A stretch of DNA of 64,000 bases from Litorimonas sp039975855. GTDB lineage: Bacteria; Pseudomonadota; Alphaproteobacteria; Caulobacterales; Maricaulaceae. Positions 35,900 to 45,325 of this stretch are shown piece by piece. Location: the NCBI GenBank assembly GCA_039975855.1, contig JBDWGH010000004.1, positions 310,001-374,000 of the forward strand, in the 5' to 3' direction. The translations under genes and the position numbers were made by a program. Position 1 is the stretch's first letter. Every line of letters begins with the position of its first letter. The notes beneath the pieces were generated by a model. It worked only from the letters and a program-made list of their open reading frames with translations, was not told the origin of the DNA and made no database searches.

Positions 35900-36945
35900 G
35901 AATAAACCATACCATCCATTATCTTACGGGCTGTTCGGAGAAGGGCCGTTCGAACAACCGTATCCCTTTCCCACTCTAACTCGACCGTCAGCGCTCCTGT
36001 GGGATGCTCAACATCGACGCGGCAGGGGTTCGTTTCATCAAACACCGCGATATCTGCCGCTACGCCATCCCGAAACATGCAACCCGCCGCATCGGACGCC
36101 GCGGCTAGAACACCCACAGCTTGATGAACCCGATGCGGAATAAAAGTACGCGTTGAAATAATTCCGCCATTGCGGGGCGGTGCTATCAAACACATTTTGG
36201 GAATCGTCATAGCCGAGACATCCCCCAATTTCATGAGCTGTCCGGCTTTCAACCGAATGGCCTCTAAGCTGGCTTTTAGCTTTGCATTTCCTTCAAGGTC
36301 TCGTGGCGCTTCATACCCCGTGAGGCCAAAATCTTTCGCCCGCATCAAAACGCTTGGCATGCCATTATCAACCAAGGTGCACTCAACACCATCGATCACG
36401 TCAATTGCGTTCCCTGTGGGTAATAGAGCGCCACATTGAGCGCCAGCCGTCCCAAAATAGTTCTGTAGAATCGGTGCGTGTGTTCCGGGAACACCATCAA
36501 TTGCGGCGTCACCCGCATAAGTCACTTTCCGGTTGGGTGTTTTGACCACAATATCCGCACGGGACCTAGAGTTGACCATATAAACGCGAACGGTCGTTTC
36601 CCCGTTTTCTGCATCCACGAGGTTTCTCTCGATGGCGAATGGGCCAACACCCGCTAACATATTACCGCAGTTCTGCGAGTCAGAGATCGAGTCCGTTTCC
36701 GGAGTAATTTGGAGAAAGAGATACTCCACATCACAATCTTTGCGCTCAGATGGCGCTACGATGGCAACTTTACTGGTGAGCGGGTGAGCCCCGCCGATAC
36801 CATCAATCTGACGCGCATCTGGCGAACCCATGATTTTCAACAAGGCCTTATTTCGCGCTTCGACATCGGATGGCAAATCCCTCGCCAGAAAGAACGGCCC
36901 CTTAGAGGTGCCGCCGCGCATCAACATGCACGGAATGCCGCTCAT
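35896..36945 (-). CDS. ligU: 4-oxalomesaconate tautomerase (PrpF/GalD/LigU family)
   Basis: A PrpF-superfamily isomerase (diaminopimelate-epimerase fold) that interconverts keto and enol/double-bond isomers of 4-oxalomesaconate before hydration. Features: IPCMLMRGGTSKGPFFLARD at the start, SDSQNCGNMLAGVGPFAIE with the conserved Cys, and LIAPPRNGGIISTRTFIPH. PrpF itself isomerises aconitate, but the position between ligI and the rest of the 4,5-cleavage genes fixes the GalD/LigU reading. It overlaps the ligI stop by 4 bp and is overlapped by the dehydrogenase. Confidence 0.9.
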   Translation of the reverse strand: MSGIPCMLMRGGTSKGPFFLARDLPSDVEARNKALLKIMGSPDARQIDGIGGAHPLTSKVAIVAPSERKDCDVEYLFLQITPETDSISDSQNCGNMLAGVGPFAIERNLVDAENGETTVRVYMVNSRSRADIVVKTPNRKVTYAGDAAIDGVPGTHAPILQNYFGTAGAQCGALLPTGNAIDVIDGVECTLVDNGMPSVLMRAKDFGLTGYEAPRDLEGNAKLKASLEAIRLKAGQLMKLGDVSAMTIPKMCLIAPPRNGGIISTRTFIPHRVHQAVGVLAAASDAAGCMFRDGVAADIAVFDETNPCRVDVEHPTGALTVELEWERDTVVRTALLRTARKIMDGMVYS

Positions 36946-37847
36946 GCTTTATGTCCCGGCCAATATAAATTCATTGGATTGTCCACGAGTAACTTCCGCT
37001 GCAAATCCGCTGTTGGTGCGATGTGGGGAATACGGTCCACGAGCAGCCCATCATCTGGTGTATGCGTCTTCATATTGGGATGCGGCCAATCCGTGCCCCA
37101 CAGAACTCGGTCCGGGAAACGTGCAACCAACTGACGCGCAAAAGGTACGACATCATCATATGGCGGCCCTTCTACAGACAGGCGTTCAGGGCATGACACT
37201 TTCACCCAAAAATTTGGATTGTCGGACATGAGCTTTACAAACCGTTGGAACTGCTCATGCTCTGCACCGAGCGCAGCATCAGGTCGCCCCATATGATCGA
37301 TGACAACTATAGTTGGAATAGATTCTAGGAACGGTGTGATTTCCGCTAACTCTTCAGCCTCAAAATAGACGACAACATGCCACCCCATGTCGGCGACGCG
37401 CTTTGCGATTTTTAGGTATTCAGACTTTGGCGTTGGATCGACTAAGCGTTTTAGAAAATTAAACCGAACGCCTCTTACACCAGCCTCATCCAAAACCTTT
37501 AAGTCAGCATCTGAGATGGAAGGGTCAACAATCGCGACCCCCCTTGCCTTGCCGCCAGAGCGATTGAGGCAGTCCACCATGGCGTCATTATTCTTGCCGT
37601 GGCAGCTCGCCTGCACGAGCACATTTTTATCAAAGCCTAAATGATCGCGGAGGGCGAATAGCTTCTCAGCTGGCGCATCATAGGGCGTATATTTTCGGAT
37701 AGGCGAATAGGGAAATTGATCGGACGGCCCGAACACATGGCAATGTGCATCTACGGATCCTGCAGGAACCTGAAACTCGGGAGTCTTGGGCGATGCATGC
37801 ACATCACGTGCTCCTTCCGTCGGGGGCTGCGCTTGAACCTTGGGCAT
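36942..37847 (-). CDS. ligI: 2-pyrone-4,6-dicarboxylate hydrolase
   Basis: LigI opens the PDC lactone to 4-oxalomesaconate; it is an amidohydrolase that does not need a divalent metal. Seen: SVDAHCHVFGPSDQFPY with HxH, DAPAEKLFALRDHLGFDKNV(in part), VVVIDHMGRPDA and the catalytic Asp in RVLWGTDWPHPNM. The length of 301 is normal. It shares its first base with the ligK stop and overlaps ligU by 4 bp, so the three are translated from one message. Confidence 0.94.
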   Translation of the reverse strand: MPKVQAQPPTEGARDVHASPKTPEFQVPAGSVDAHCHVFGPSDQFPYSPIRKYTPYDAPAEKLFALRDHLGFDKNVLVQASCHGKNNDAMVDCLNRSGGKARGVAIVDPSISDADLKVLDEAGVRGVRFNFLKRLVDPTPKSEYLKIAKRVADMGWHVVVYFEAEELAEITPFLESIPTIVVIDHMGRPDAALGAEHEQFQRFVKLMSDNPNFWVKVSCPERLSVEGPPYDDVVPFARQLVARFPDRVLWGTDWPHPNMKTHTPDDGLLVDRIPHIAPTADLQRKLLVDNPMNLYWPGHKA

Positions 37848-38524
37848 CAGATATACTTCAACCCTTTTTCTTTTAACCGCTCACGCATCCCGTAAACATC
37901 AAGACCGAGTTCCCCTGCAGCAAATTTTGCGCGGTTACGGGCTTCTTTTTCTTCGCGTGCATGAGAGTTTTTCAAAACGGCCTCAGCAGTTACTCCGGGA
38001 ACAACACAAACGCCATCATCATCAGCCACAATAACATCACCCGGATTTACAGCTTGTCCGGCACAAACAATTGGTACGTTAATCGAGCCTAAGCTCTCCT
38101 TCACGGTACCGGTGCCGTGCACATATTTCGACCAAACAGGGAAATCCATTTCCTGCAATTCCGCCAAATCTCTGACCCCGCCCTCAATGATTAAGCCGCG
38201 TACGCCGCGTAATTTTAAAGCTGTCGCAAATAGGTCTCCGAAATAGCCTGCATCAGACTCTGAGGTTGGCGAGATAACAAGAAAGTCGCCTTCTTGGCAC
38301 TGTTCGACCACGACATGTATCATCCAGTTATCAGCGGGCGGAATTGAAACCGTCACGGCATTACCCGCGACGCGTGCTCCCGAATAAATTGGGCGCATAT
38401 AGGGTTTCATACATCCCGTTCTGCCCTGGGCTTCTGATACAGTCGCTACGCCGCAAGAGCCCAACCCGTCGACAACGTTCAAATCAACGCGATCAATATT
38501 TTGTACAACGACATGTTCAGTCAT
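37847..38524 (-). CDS. ligK: 4-carboxy-4-hydroxy-2-oxoadipate aldolase
   Basis: LigK splits CHA into pyruvate and oxaloacetate, ending the 4,5-cleavage pathway. The RraA-like fold is apparent in GSCGVATVSEAQGRTGCM, GFLVISP-like GDFLVISPTSESDAGYFG, GLIIEGGVRDLAEL and PGDVIVADDDGVCVVP, which carry the metal- and pyruvate-binding Arg/Asp residues. The start is taken at the ATG at 38524, after AGGGATGAG, giving 225 residues as expected; the open frame continues 27 codons upstream. It is the first gene of the minus-strand operon. Confidence 0.92.
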   Translation of the reverse strand: MTEHVVVQNIDRVDLNVVDGLGSCGVATVSEAQGRTGCMKPYMRPIYSGARVAGNAVTVSIPPADNWMIHVVVEQCQEGDFLVISPTSESDAGYFGDLFATALKLRGVRGLIIEGGVRDLAELQEMDFPVWSKYVHGTGTVKESLGSINVPIVCAGQAVNPGDVIVADDDGVCVVPGVTAEAVLKNSHAREEKEARNRAKFAAGELGLDVYGMRERLKEKGLKYI

Positions 38525-38623
38525 CTCATCCCTCACAGAAAGATTGGTTGCTAAACCTATATTCCTCAACTCACCCAGTTCCAGTCTGAAGTCAGCATCA
38601 CCCATAAGAAAATACGAATAGTT

Positions 38624-39781
38624 CTAACAGACGCCCTTTAAGACCTCCATGAAATCGGCTTGTGATTTTGTGGGCCTCCAGCCCTCCCGATGTGTCAAAC
38701 CAATCATTCGGTTCAGGCGCGGCGGAAGTGCACACACAATTGAGAGCCAGCCTGCTTCTAATTCAACAGCGACTTGGTCGGGAGATAGAATGGTCAAACA
38801 ATCTGTTTTCATAAGTATCTGACGGTTAGCGATAACAGACCCGCATTCGACAGAGATTCGAGGCACAGCGAGCCCTTCCTCAGAGAAAAGACTTTCCCAT
38901 TTCTCCCTCAAAGGCACGCCAGAGTTCGGGACGCACCATGGATATTTGCTCAATGCTTGTACGGGTACAGGCGAAGAGGTTTTTGACATTAAAAGAGGAT
39001 GTTCAGACCTAGCGACGATAACTGGAGCGTCTTCGAAAAGTGGTAACTGCACAAGGTCAGGCCCGGGCCCTGGATCACGCAAGGCGCCAATCAGAAAATC
39101 AAGTTCTCCATTCCGCAACGGTTCCATCAATTCAATGAACGAACCCTCAGCGATGTTAATGTCTATATCAGGATAATTATATTGATATTGAACGATAGCT
39201 GAAGGCAGCACGCGCGCCCGGCAGAGCGGCATCGCGCCAATACCAACTCGACCTGACTTCACGCCTTTGAGTGCAGATACATCTTCAATCAAATACCGCA
39301 ACTCGGCGGCCGCAAGCCCATATCGTCGCGCTTGGGTTTGGCCAAAGTCTGTGAGGACAACTCCCCGTCCTTTTCGGCGGGTTAAATCTTGCCCCAGAAC
39401 AATTTCAAGATCTCGTATAGCCCGATGCAATGAGGCCGTAGACAGACCAGTCAGATGAGAGGCCTCCGCATAATTGCCCCCCTGAGAAAGCGCGAGGAAC
39501 GCTTTTATTTGCGTATGGGTGACATTTCGGCGGCCAATATGTTTCAAAACATCCTGAACACGCGGATAAATTAGCGTGGCTGCATCCGTTGGAACCATGC
39601 CTTCATTTTGTCGATTGAACAATCTCACGTTCAACTGGTTTTCGAGCTTAGCAATAGCCTGGGTAACGGCAGATTGAGAGAGGTTTACGGCGCGGGCCGC
39701 CGATAACAGCGTGCCAAGGTCAACGGTTTTTACAAACGCCCGCAAGTGCCTGATATTAAAAAGCCAAGTCTCCATAGCCAT
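38624..39781 (-). CDS. LysR-type regulator with two helix-turn-helix domains
   Basis: The usual LysR HTH is present at residues 9-56 (RHLRAFVKTVDLGTLLSAA then LSQSAVTQAIAKLENQL), but a second complete LysR HTH follows at residues 92-140 (IKAFLALSQGGNYAEASHLT then LSTASLHRAIRDLEIVL). A normal effector-binding domain completes the 385 residues. It lies between, and divergent from, ligJ and upstream of ligK on the same strand, so it is the likely regulator of both lig operons, with protocatechuate or a ring-cleavage product as inducer. LigR-like role is inferred. Confidence 0.88.
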   Translation of the reverse strand: MAMETWLFNIRHLRAFVKTVDLGTLLSAARAVNLSQSAVTQAIAKLENQLNVRLFNRQNEGMVPTDAATLIYPRVQDVLKHIGRRNVTHTQIKAFLALSQGGNYAEASHLTGLSTASLHRAIRDLEIVLGQDLTRRKGRGVVLTDFGQTQARRYGLAAAELRYLIEDVSALKGVKSGRVGIGAMPLCRARVLPSAIVQYQYNYPDIDINIAEGSFIELMEPLRNGELDFLIGALRDPGPGPDLVQLPLFEDAPVIVARSEHPLLMSKTSSPVPVQALSKYPWCVPNSGVPLREKWESLFSEEGLAVPRISVECGSVIANRQILMKTDCLTILSPDQVAVELEAGWLSIVCALPPRLNRMIGLTHREGWRPTKSQADFMEVLKGVC

Positions 39782-39821
39782 TGATTAGCATTTTCTTATA
39801 CCAAATGTAGACTCCTAATTC

Positions 39822-39838
39822 GTTTCAACGCCCGAAAC
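39822..39838. promoter_or_regulatory. candidate LysR box between lysR and ligJ
   Basis: GTTTC (39822-39826) and GAAAC (39834-39838) flank 7 bp, giving a T-N11-A dyad typical of LysR binding sites. It is 40 bp upstream of the ligJ start and 41 bp upstream of the divergent lysR gene, where autoregulation and activation would both be possible. Confidence 0.55.
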
Positions 39839-39877
39839 TGATTAGATATCGTGCCTAGTCGAAATTATGGGATACTT

Positions 39878-40918
39878 ATGAGCTTGATCATTGATTGCCA
39901 TGGCCACCAAACATTGGTGCCACAAGCGCATTTAGATTTTCGTGAGGCCCAGAAAGCCCGCCTCGAAAACCCCTCGCTTAATCGCCCATCGCTTCCAGAA
40001 TATGCTGATGAAGAGCTACAAACCATAATCGCAAACAATCAATTTAAGCTTCAGCAAGAGCGCGGCGCGGATATTACGATATTCTCTCCAAGAGCCTCCC
40101 GAATGGAACCGCATATTGGCGACAGCGAAACCTCTGTTGATTGGGCTCACGCCTGCAACAATATGATCAAGCGGACAGTCGATTTGTTCCCCGACAATTT
40201 TGTAGGTGTTTGCCAACTCCCGCAACAAGTAAAAGATGGAAAACCCGTTGGCCTAGAAGACGCGATTGAAGAGTTGGAACGCTGCGTCAATGAACTTGGA
40301 TTTGTCGGCTGCAATCTAAACCCGGACCCCTCTGGCGGACATTTCTCTGCTCCGTCTTTGACAGACCGTTACTGGTATCCTCTGTATGAAAAAATGGTGG
40401 AGCTACGGGTACCTGCGATGATCCACGTATCTGGCTCATGCAATGACTGCTTACATGCGACCGGATCTTACTACATGGCCGCCGACACCAATGCTTTTAT
40501 GAACCTAATGACGGGCGATCTGTTTGCGGATTTTCCAGAGTTAAATTTCATCATACCACACGGCGGCGGCGCAGTCCCATACCATTGGGGTCGTTATCGC
40601 GGTTTAGCTGACATGATGAAGCGGCAGTCTCTCGACGAGTACATCATGAATAACGTTTATTTTGACACCTGCGTGTACCATCAACCAGGAATTGATCTAT
40701 TGTTCGAAGTAATTGACCCAAAAAATATCTTGTTCGCGTCTGAAATGATTGGCGCCGTACGGGGCATCGACCCGCAGACTGGTTTCTATTTCGACGACAC
40801 AAAGCGCTACGTCGAAAACCTCGAACTCACCCCAGAGGTTCGACACAATATTTTCGAAGGTAATGCGCGCCGTGTTTACCCGCGTCTTGATGAGCTATTG
40901 AAGGGGCAAGGTCGATGA
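39878..40918 (+). CDS. ligJ: 4-oxalomesaconate hydratase
   Basis: LigJ hydrates 4-oxalomesaconate to 4-carboxy-4-hydroxy-2-oxoadipate using zinc. The amidohydrolase-fold protein has the typical LIIDCHGHQTLVPQ start with HxH, NLNPDPSGGHFSAPSLTDRY, MIHVSGSCNDCLHATGSYY and FIIPHGGGAVPYHWGRYRG; the end is NARRVYPRL. The ATG at 39878 gives 346 residues beginning one codon before the conserved strand; an upstream GTG at 39851 is less likely. It heads the plus-strand operon and overlaps the next gene by ATGA. Confidence 0.93.
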   Translation: MSLIIDCHGHQTLVPQAHLDFREAQKARLENPSLNRPSLPEYADEELQTIIANNQFKLQQERGADITIFSPRASRMEPHIGDSETSVDWAHACNNMIKRTVDLFPDNFVGVCQLPQQVKDGKPVGLEDAIEELERCVNELGFVGCNLNPDPSGGHFSAPSLTDRYWYPLYEKMVELRVPAMIHVSGSCNDCLHATGSYYMAADTNAFMNLMTGDLFADFPELNFIIPHGGGAVPYHWGRYRGLADMMKRQSLDEYIMNNVYFDTCVYHQPGIDLLFEVIDPKNILFASEMIGAVRGIDPQTGFYFDDTKRYVENLELTPEVRHNIFEGNARRVYPRLDELLKGQGR

Positions 40919-41937
40919 CCTTTATACGCAACCGTTGGTATATCGCGGCATGGGACGGAGAGGTTGCCAATAAACCGCTCGCCAGAAAAATATGCGGCGA
41001 ACCGATTGTGATGTACCGCAAGCTTGATGGAAGTGTCGTCGCGATACGCGATGCCTGCCCTCACCGTCTTTTACCGCTCTCCATGGGAATACGCGAAGGC
41101 GACAATATCCGCTGTAAATATCACGGCATGCTTATTGGCCCTGACGGCACGCCTGAAGAAATGCCTTTAGTAGAAGAACGTGTGAACAAAAAAGTCTGTA
41201 CACCGAGTTACGCGGCGGCTGAAAGATATCGCTATGTTTGGGTCTGGATTGGCGATCAAGAAAAAGCCGATGAGAGCAAACTCCCCGACTTTTGGCCTTG
41301 CGAAGCCGAAGGCTGGGTTTTTGATGGCAGCTACATGCAGGTCGGCTGTGACTACCGGCTTTTCATCGACAATCTCATGGATCTTACCCACGAAACCTAT
41401 GTGCATGCGGGCTCGATTGGCCAGAAAGAATTGCAAGAGACCCCTCTTGAAACCATCGTCGAAGGCAACAAAGTCACGCTCTCGCGCTGGATACCAAACA
41501 TCTCGCCGCCGCCTTTCTGGCGCGATGCGCTTCAGAAAGATGTACCGGTGGACCGGTGGCAGATATGTGAGTTTCTTGAGCCCTGCTCCGTAAATATAGA
41601 TGTAGGCGTATCTCCCGTTGAGAACGGCGATACGATTGAAAGTCACGACTCAGGCGTACGTGGGTTTGTGATAGATTCCATGACGCCCGAAACAGAAACA
41701 TCCTGTCATTATTTTTGGGGTATGGCTCGCAACTTCCGAATTGAGGACCAGGGGCTGACGGAACGTATCAGGTCAGGACAGAATAAAATATTCCACGAAG
41801 ATATAGAGATTTTGGAAGGTCAGCAAAAATCAATCGCGGACAACCCCGATATGGCTTTACGGATCTTATCTATCGATTCAGGCGGTGCACATGCGCGCAA
41901 AGTCATTTCAAAGCTCAGGGAGCTCGAAAATGGATAA
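40915..41937 (+). CDS. Rieske oxygenase, VanA-like O-demethylase
   Basis: The oxygenase component of an aromatic O-demethylase, related to vanillate demethylase VanA. Rieske ligands are Cys 48, His 50, Cys 67 and His 70 (ACPHR...CKYHG); the mononuclear iron site is DLTHETYVH (Asp 156, His 159, His 164). Position between ligJ and ligA in a tightly overlapping operon says the product enters the protocatechuate pathway directly, so vanillate or a similar methoxybenzoate is the likely substrate, releasing formaldehyde. No VanB-type reductase is adjacent. Confidence 0.9.
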   Translation: MTFIRNRWYIAAWDGEVANKPLARKICGEPIVMYRKLDGSVVAIRDACPHRLLPLSMGIREGDNIRCKYHGMLIGPDGTPEEMPLVEERVNKKVCTPSYAAAERYRYVWVWIGDQEKADESKLPDFWPCEAEGWVFDGSYMQVGCDYRLFIDNLMDLTHETYVHAGSIGQKELQETPLETIVEGNKVTLSRWIPNISPPPFWRDALQKDVPVDRWQICEFLEPCSVNIDVGVSPVENGDTIESHDSGVRGFVIDSMTPETETSCHYFWGMARNFRIEDQGLTERIRSGQNKIFHEDIEILEGQQKSIADNPDMALRILSIDSGGAHARKVISKLRELENG

Positions 41938-42334
41938 GAGCCTTCACGACTACACCGAAGCCTTTGAAGATATTCCGGGAACGCGCGTCTTTACAACTAA
42001 GCGAGCGCGGCAAGGTTATCACCTCAATCAGTTCTGCATGACCCTGATGAAACCTGAGAACCGAGAGAAATGGCTCGCTGATGAAGAAGCTTATCTCAAA
42101 GATTGGAAAATCACGGCGGACCAGAAAGAGGCATTACTTGCACGAGACTATAACCGTCTGCTCGATCTTGGCGGTAACATCTATTATCTCGCCAAGGTTT
42201 TCTCAACGGATGGCCTCTCTTTCGTGCAAGCAGTTTCAACCATGACCGGCATGAATGTAGATGATTACAAAGCCATGATGAACGCAGGCGGTCGCTCCCC
42301 TGACGGTGTTCGCTCCATAAAAGAGGGCAAATAG
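41930..42334 (+). CDS. ligA: protocatechuate 4,5-dioxygenase alpha subunit
   Basis: LigA is the small helical subunit that covers the LigB active site. DKSLHDYTEAFEDIPGT, FTTKRARQGYHLNQFCMTL and the NIYYLAKVFSTDG stretch are all characteristic. The ATG at 41930 (134 residues) matches the family; it overlaps the end of the Rieske gene by 8 bp, and ligB starts right behind it. The frame extends upstream into the Rieske gene but without family similarity. Confidence 0.94.
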   Translation: MDKSLHDYTEAFEDIPGTRVFTTKRARQGYHLNQFCMTLMKPENREKWLADEEAYLKDWKITADQKEALLARDYNRLLDLGGNIYYLAKVFSTDGLSFVQAVSTMTGMNVDDYKAMMNAGGRSPDGVRSIKEGK

Positions 42335-42335
42335 A

Positions 42336-43181
42336 ATGGCTAAAATTACAGCAGGTGTCGCCACCAGTCACGTCCCGCTCATTGGCGTCGGAATTGATCA
42401 AGGCAAACAAAATGAGGACTATTTCAAGCCCATTTTCGAAGGTTACGAATGGACAAAAAACTGGATTAGCAAACCAGAAAATAAACCGGATGTGGTTGTC
42501 CTTATTTTTAACGATCACGCTTCAGCCTTCGGGCAAGACCTCATACCAACATTTGCAATTGGCTGCGCTGAAGAATTTCAATCCGCCGACGAAGGTTGGG
42601 GGCCTCGCCCTGTTCCAACAGTAAAGAACCATCCCGATCTGGCGTGGCACATTGCTCAAAGCCTGATCATTGATGAGTTCGACATGACCATCATCAATGA
42701 AATGGATGTTGATCACGGACTGACCGTGCCACTTTCAGCCATGTTCGGACAACCCGAAAACTGGCCCGCCTTGGTTGTACCAATCATGATCAACGTCGTG
42801 ACCTACCCCATTCCATCTGGCGATAGATGCTTCCGTCTCGGGCAAGCCATCTCGTGCGCGGTTGAGAGCTTTCCAGAAGACTTAAACGTCCAAGTCTGGG
42901 GCACGGGCGGTATGAGCCATCAACTGCAAGGGCCACGTGCTGGCCTTATCAACGCGGATTGGGATCAGAAGTTCCTTGATGACCTGACGGCAGACCCCGA
43001 CCGTCTTCGTCAAATACAGCATATTGAATATCTTCGTGAAACGGGGTCCGAAGGCATCGAGCTCGTCATGTGGCTTGTGATGCTCGGCGCACTCACCAAT
43101 CCCACAGAATTGCATCGTCATTATCACGTCCCGGCCTCCAATACGGCGTTAGGGCATATCGTTTTGGAGAATGGAAAATGA
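42336..43181 (+). CDS. ligB: protocatechuate 4,5-dioxygenase beta subunit
   Basis: The catalytic subunit of the type II extradiol dioxygenase cleaving protocatechuate to 4-carboxy-2-hydroxymuconate-6-semialdehyde. Counting from the start puts His 12 (TSHVP), His 61 (NDHASAF) and Glu 242 at the exact iron-ligand numbers known from Sphingobium LigB, and His 195 (GGMSHQ) at the acid/base position. It has 281 residues against about 302 in LigB, the difference being at the C-terminus. It is coupled to ligC by ATGA. Confidence 0.96.
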   Translation: MAKITAGVATSHVPLIGVGIDQGKQNEDYFKPIFEGYEWTKNWISKPENKPDVVVLIFNDHASAFGQDLIPTFAIGCAEEFQSADEGWGPRPVPTVKNHPDLAWHIAQSLIIDEFDMTIINEMDVDHGLTVPLSAMFGQPENWPALVVPIMINVVTYPIPSGDRCFRLGQAISCAVESFPEDLNVQVWGTGGMSHQLQGPRAGLINADWDQKFLDDLTADPDRLRQIQHIEYLRETGSEGIELVMWLVMLGALTNPTELHRHYHVPASNTALGHIVLENGK

Positions 43182-44137
43182 GACTATTAGTTGCAGGCGC
43201 AACCGGCGCCTTTGGCCGCAAACATATGGATGCGTTGGATAATATTGACGGTGTCGAAGTCACCTCGATTATTGGCGGCAGTACTGAGCCAACCAAAGCG
43301 ATGGCAGAAGAGCGTAATATTCCGCATTGGGGTCTAGACTTGGCCGAAGGATTAGCCCGCGATGATGTCGATGCCGCGATTTTGGTAACGCCTACACAGC
43401 AGCACGCCGATCAGGCTATTCAGGTCTTAGAGGCCGGAAAACACTGCTTCGTCGAAATTCCCATGGCGGACAATATCGAAGATTCACGCCGTCTTGTGGA
43501 TGTCGCGAATGCCTCCGGAAAGAAAGCTATGGTCGGCCATGTGCGCCGCTTCAACCCGCCCCACCAATGGATTCACAATCGGGTCAAAAGTGGTGAGCTC
43601 AACGTCCAGCAAATGCAGATTCGGACCATGTTCTTCCGCCGAACAAATACAAATGCACTAGGTGAGCCCCGTTCTTGGGTTGACCATTTACTGTGGCATC
43701 ATTCAGCACATTCAATCGATTTGTTTATGTATCAGACACAAGAACCAATTTCGGATGTCTATGCCGTCGCAGGCCCTGTTCATCCAGATCTAGGTATTTA
43801 CATGGACATGGGGATCGTGATGCGCACGCCGAGTGGTAAGGTTTGCAATCTGTCTCTCTCCTTCAACAATGAAGGACCTTTGGGTACGAACTTCCGCTAC
43901 ATATGCGACAATGGCACTTACACGGCTTATTATGACGACATGAAAACTGGAACAGGCGAAACTGTCGACGTTTCGGGGATTGATGTATCAACGAACGGCA
44001 TTGAGCTCATGCAGCGCGAGTTTCTCTCCGCGATAGCAGAAGACCGTGAACCCAATGGGTCGGTTCAACAAATCCTCGCAACCCATGAAGTCATGGAGAA
44101 AATTCAGCAAATGGTGGAAAAACAGCAGGCATCATGA
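43178..44137 (+). CDS. ligC: 4-carboxy-2-hydroxymuconate-6-semialdehyde dehydrogenase
   Basis: LigC oxidises the hemiacetal form of the LigAB product to 2-pyrone-4,6-dicarboxylate with NADP+. It is a Gfo/Idh/MocA-type enzyme: MRLLVAGATGAFGRKHMDAL, CFVEIPMADNIEDSR in place of the EKP motif, and GHVRRFNPPHQWI. The ATG at 43178 overlaps the ligB stop and gives 319 residues, as expected; the frame is open further upstream but that part is ligB in another frame. Confidence 0.94.
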   Translation: MRLLVAGATGAFGRKHMDALDNIDGVEVTSIIGGSTEPTKAMAEERNIPHWGLDLAEGLARDDVDAAILVTPTQQHADQAIQVLEAGKHCFVEIPMADNIEDSRRLVDVANASGKKAMVGHVRRFNPPHQWIHNRVKSGELNVQQMQIRTMFFRRTNTNALGEPRSWVDHLLWHHSAHSIDLFMYQTQEPISDVYAVAGPVHPDLGIYMDMGIVMRTPSGKVCNLSLSFNNEGPLGTNFRYICDNGTYTAYYDDMKTGTGETVDVSGIDVSTNGIELMQREFLSAIAEDREPNGSVQQILATHEVMEKIQQMVEKQQAS

Positions 44138-45303
44138 AAACGGATGTCGTCATCATCGGGGCCGGGCCGTCCGGGTTAATGTTGGGACATTTATTGGCGC
44201 AAGCTGGCGTTGACGCGATTATCCTTGAACGAAGGTCCGGGGAATATGTTCTTGGACGCATTAGAGCGGGTGTCTTGGAACAAGGCACTATCGATATCAT
44301 GACGCAGCTCGGGCTAGACGGCCGTTTACAAGCTGAAGGGCTCCCGCATGATTATGTTTCACTGACGGATAGAGACAAGCTCATAAAAATTCCTGTTCGT
44401 GAACTGACGGGCAAGCATGTTGTTGTTTACGGGCAGACAGAGATCACCAAAGATCTCATGGGCGCAGCCTCTTCTCGCGGCGTGCAAACAATCTATGAGG
44501 CCGCGGATGTGGCGCTACACGACATCGAAAGCGAAACGCCTTACGTCACATACCAAAAAGACGGGGCAGAACACCGTGTCGATGCACGTTTTATTGCAGG
44601 TTGTGATGGTTTTCATGGCCCGTCTCGGAAAGCCATCCCTGCGAAGTTTTCAAGTTCAGTTGAGCAAACCTATCCCTTTGGATGGCTGGGAATACTTGCT
44701 GATGTTCCGCCCTGCGCGCATGAGGTCGTCTATGCCAATCACGACAATGGGTTTGCGCTCGCCTCAATGCGATCAGACACCCGTAGCCGTTATTACATAC
44801 AAGTCGGAAATGACGAGAAACTAGAAAACTGGCCCGATGAGATGATTTGGGATGAACTTAAAGTTCGTTTGGGTTCAGAATTTTCAAGCAAAATTACGAC
44901 AGGCCCGTTATTGGATAAATCCATAGCCCCACTACGCTCATTCATCTTCGAAAAAATGAAATTTAGCAGTTTGTTTCTCGCAGGGGATGCCGCTCATATT
45001 GTTCCACCTACTGGGGCCAAAGGCTTAAATCTTGCGGCATCAGATATTGCCTATCTCGCCCCTGCCTTGATTTCCTTTTTCAAGAATAAGGACATAACTG
45101 GCATTGAGACATATGAAGCCAGAGCCTTAGCGAGAGTTTGGAAATCATCACGATTTGCGTGGTACCTGACATCCCTAATGCACCACTTTCCTGAGGAAGG
45201 TGAGTTTGGACGTAAAATGCAAATAGCTGAACTAGACTATATTGCCAATTCAAAAGCCGCGCAGATGAGCATTGCCGAAAATTATATTGGCTTACCTCTT
45301 TGA
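44134..45303 (+). CDS. pobA: 4-hydroxybenzoate 3-monooxygenase
   Basis: PobA is the FAD-dependent hydroxylase converting 4-hydroxybenzoate to protocatechuate with NADPH. Features in order: DVVIIGAGPSGLMLGHLLAQ, the RIRAGVLEQGT loop near residue 44 typical of PobA, CDGFHGPSRKAIP (DG motif), and FLAGDAAHIVPPTGAKGLNL. At 389 residues it matches the family. It overlaps ligC by ATGA, so funnel enzyme and ring-cleavage enzymes are made from one message. Confidence 0.95.
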   Translation: MKTDVVIIGAGPSGLMLGHLLAQAGVDAIILERRSGEYVLGRIRAGVLEQGTIDIMTQLGLDGRLQAEGLPHDYVSLTDRDKLIKIPVRELTGKHVVVYGQTEITKDLMGAASSRGVQTIYEAADVALHDIESETPYVTYQKDGAEHRVDARFIAGCDGFHGPSRKAIPAKFSSSVEQTYPFGWLGILADVPPCAHEVVYANHDNGFALASMRSDTRSRYYIQVGNDEKLENWPDEMIWDELKVRLGSEFSSKITTGPLLDKSIAPLRSFIFEKMKFSSLFLAGDAAHIVPPTGAKGLNLAASDIAYLAPALISFFKNKDITGIETYEARALARVWKSSRFAWYLTSLMHHFPEEGEFGRKMQIAELDYIANSKAAQMSIAENYIGLPL

Positions 45304-45325
45304 CCCTACGAAAATGGAGAATCTC

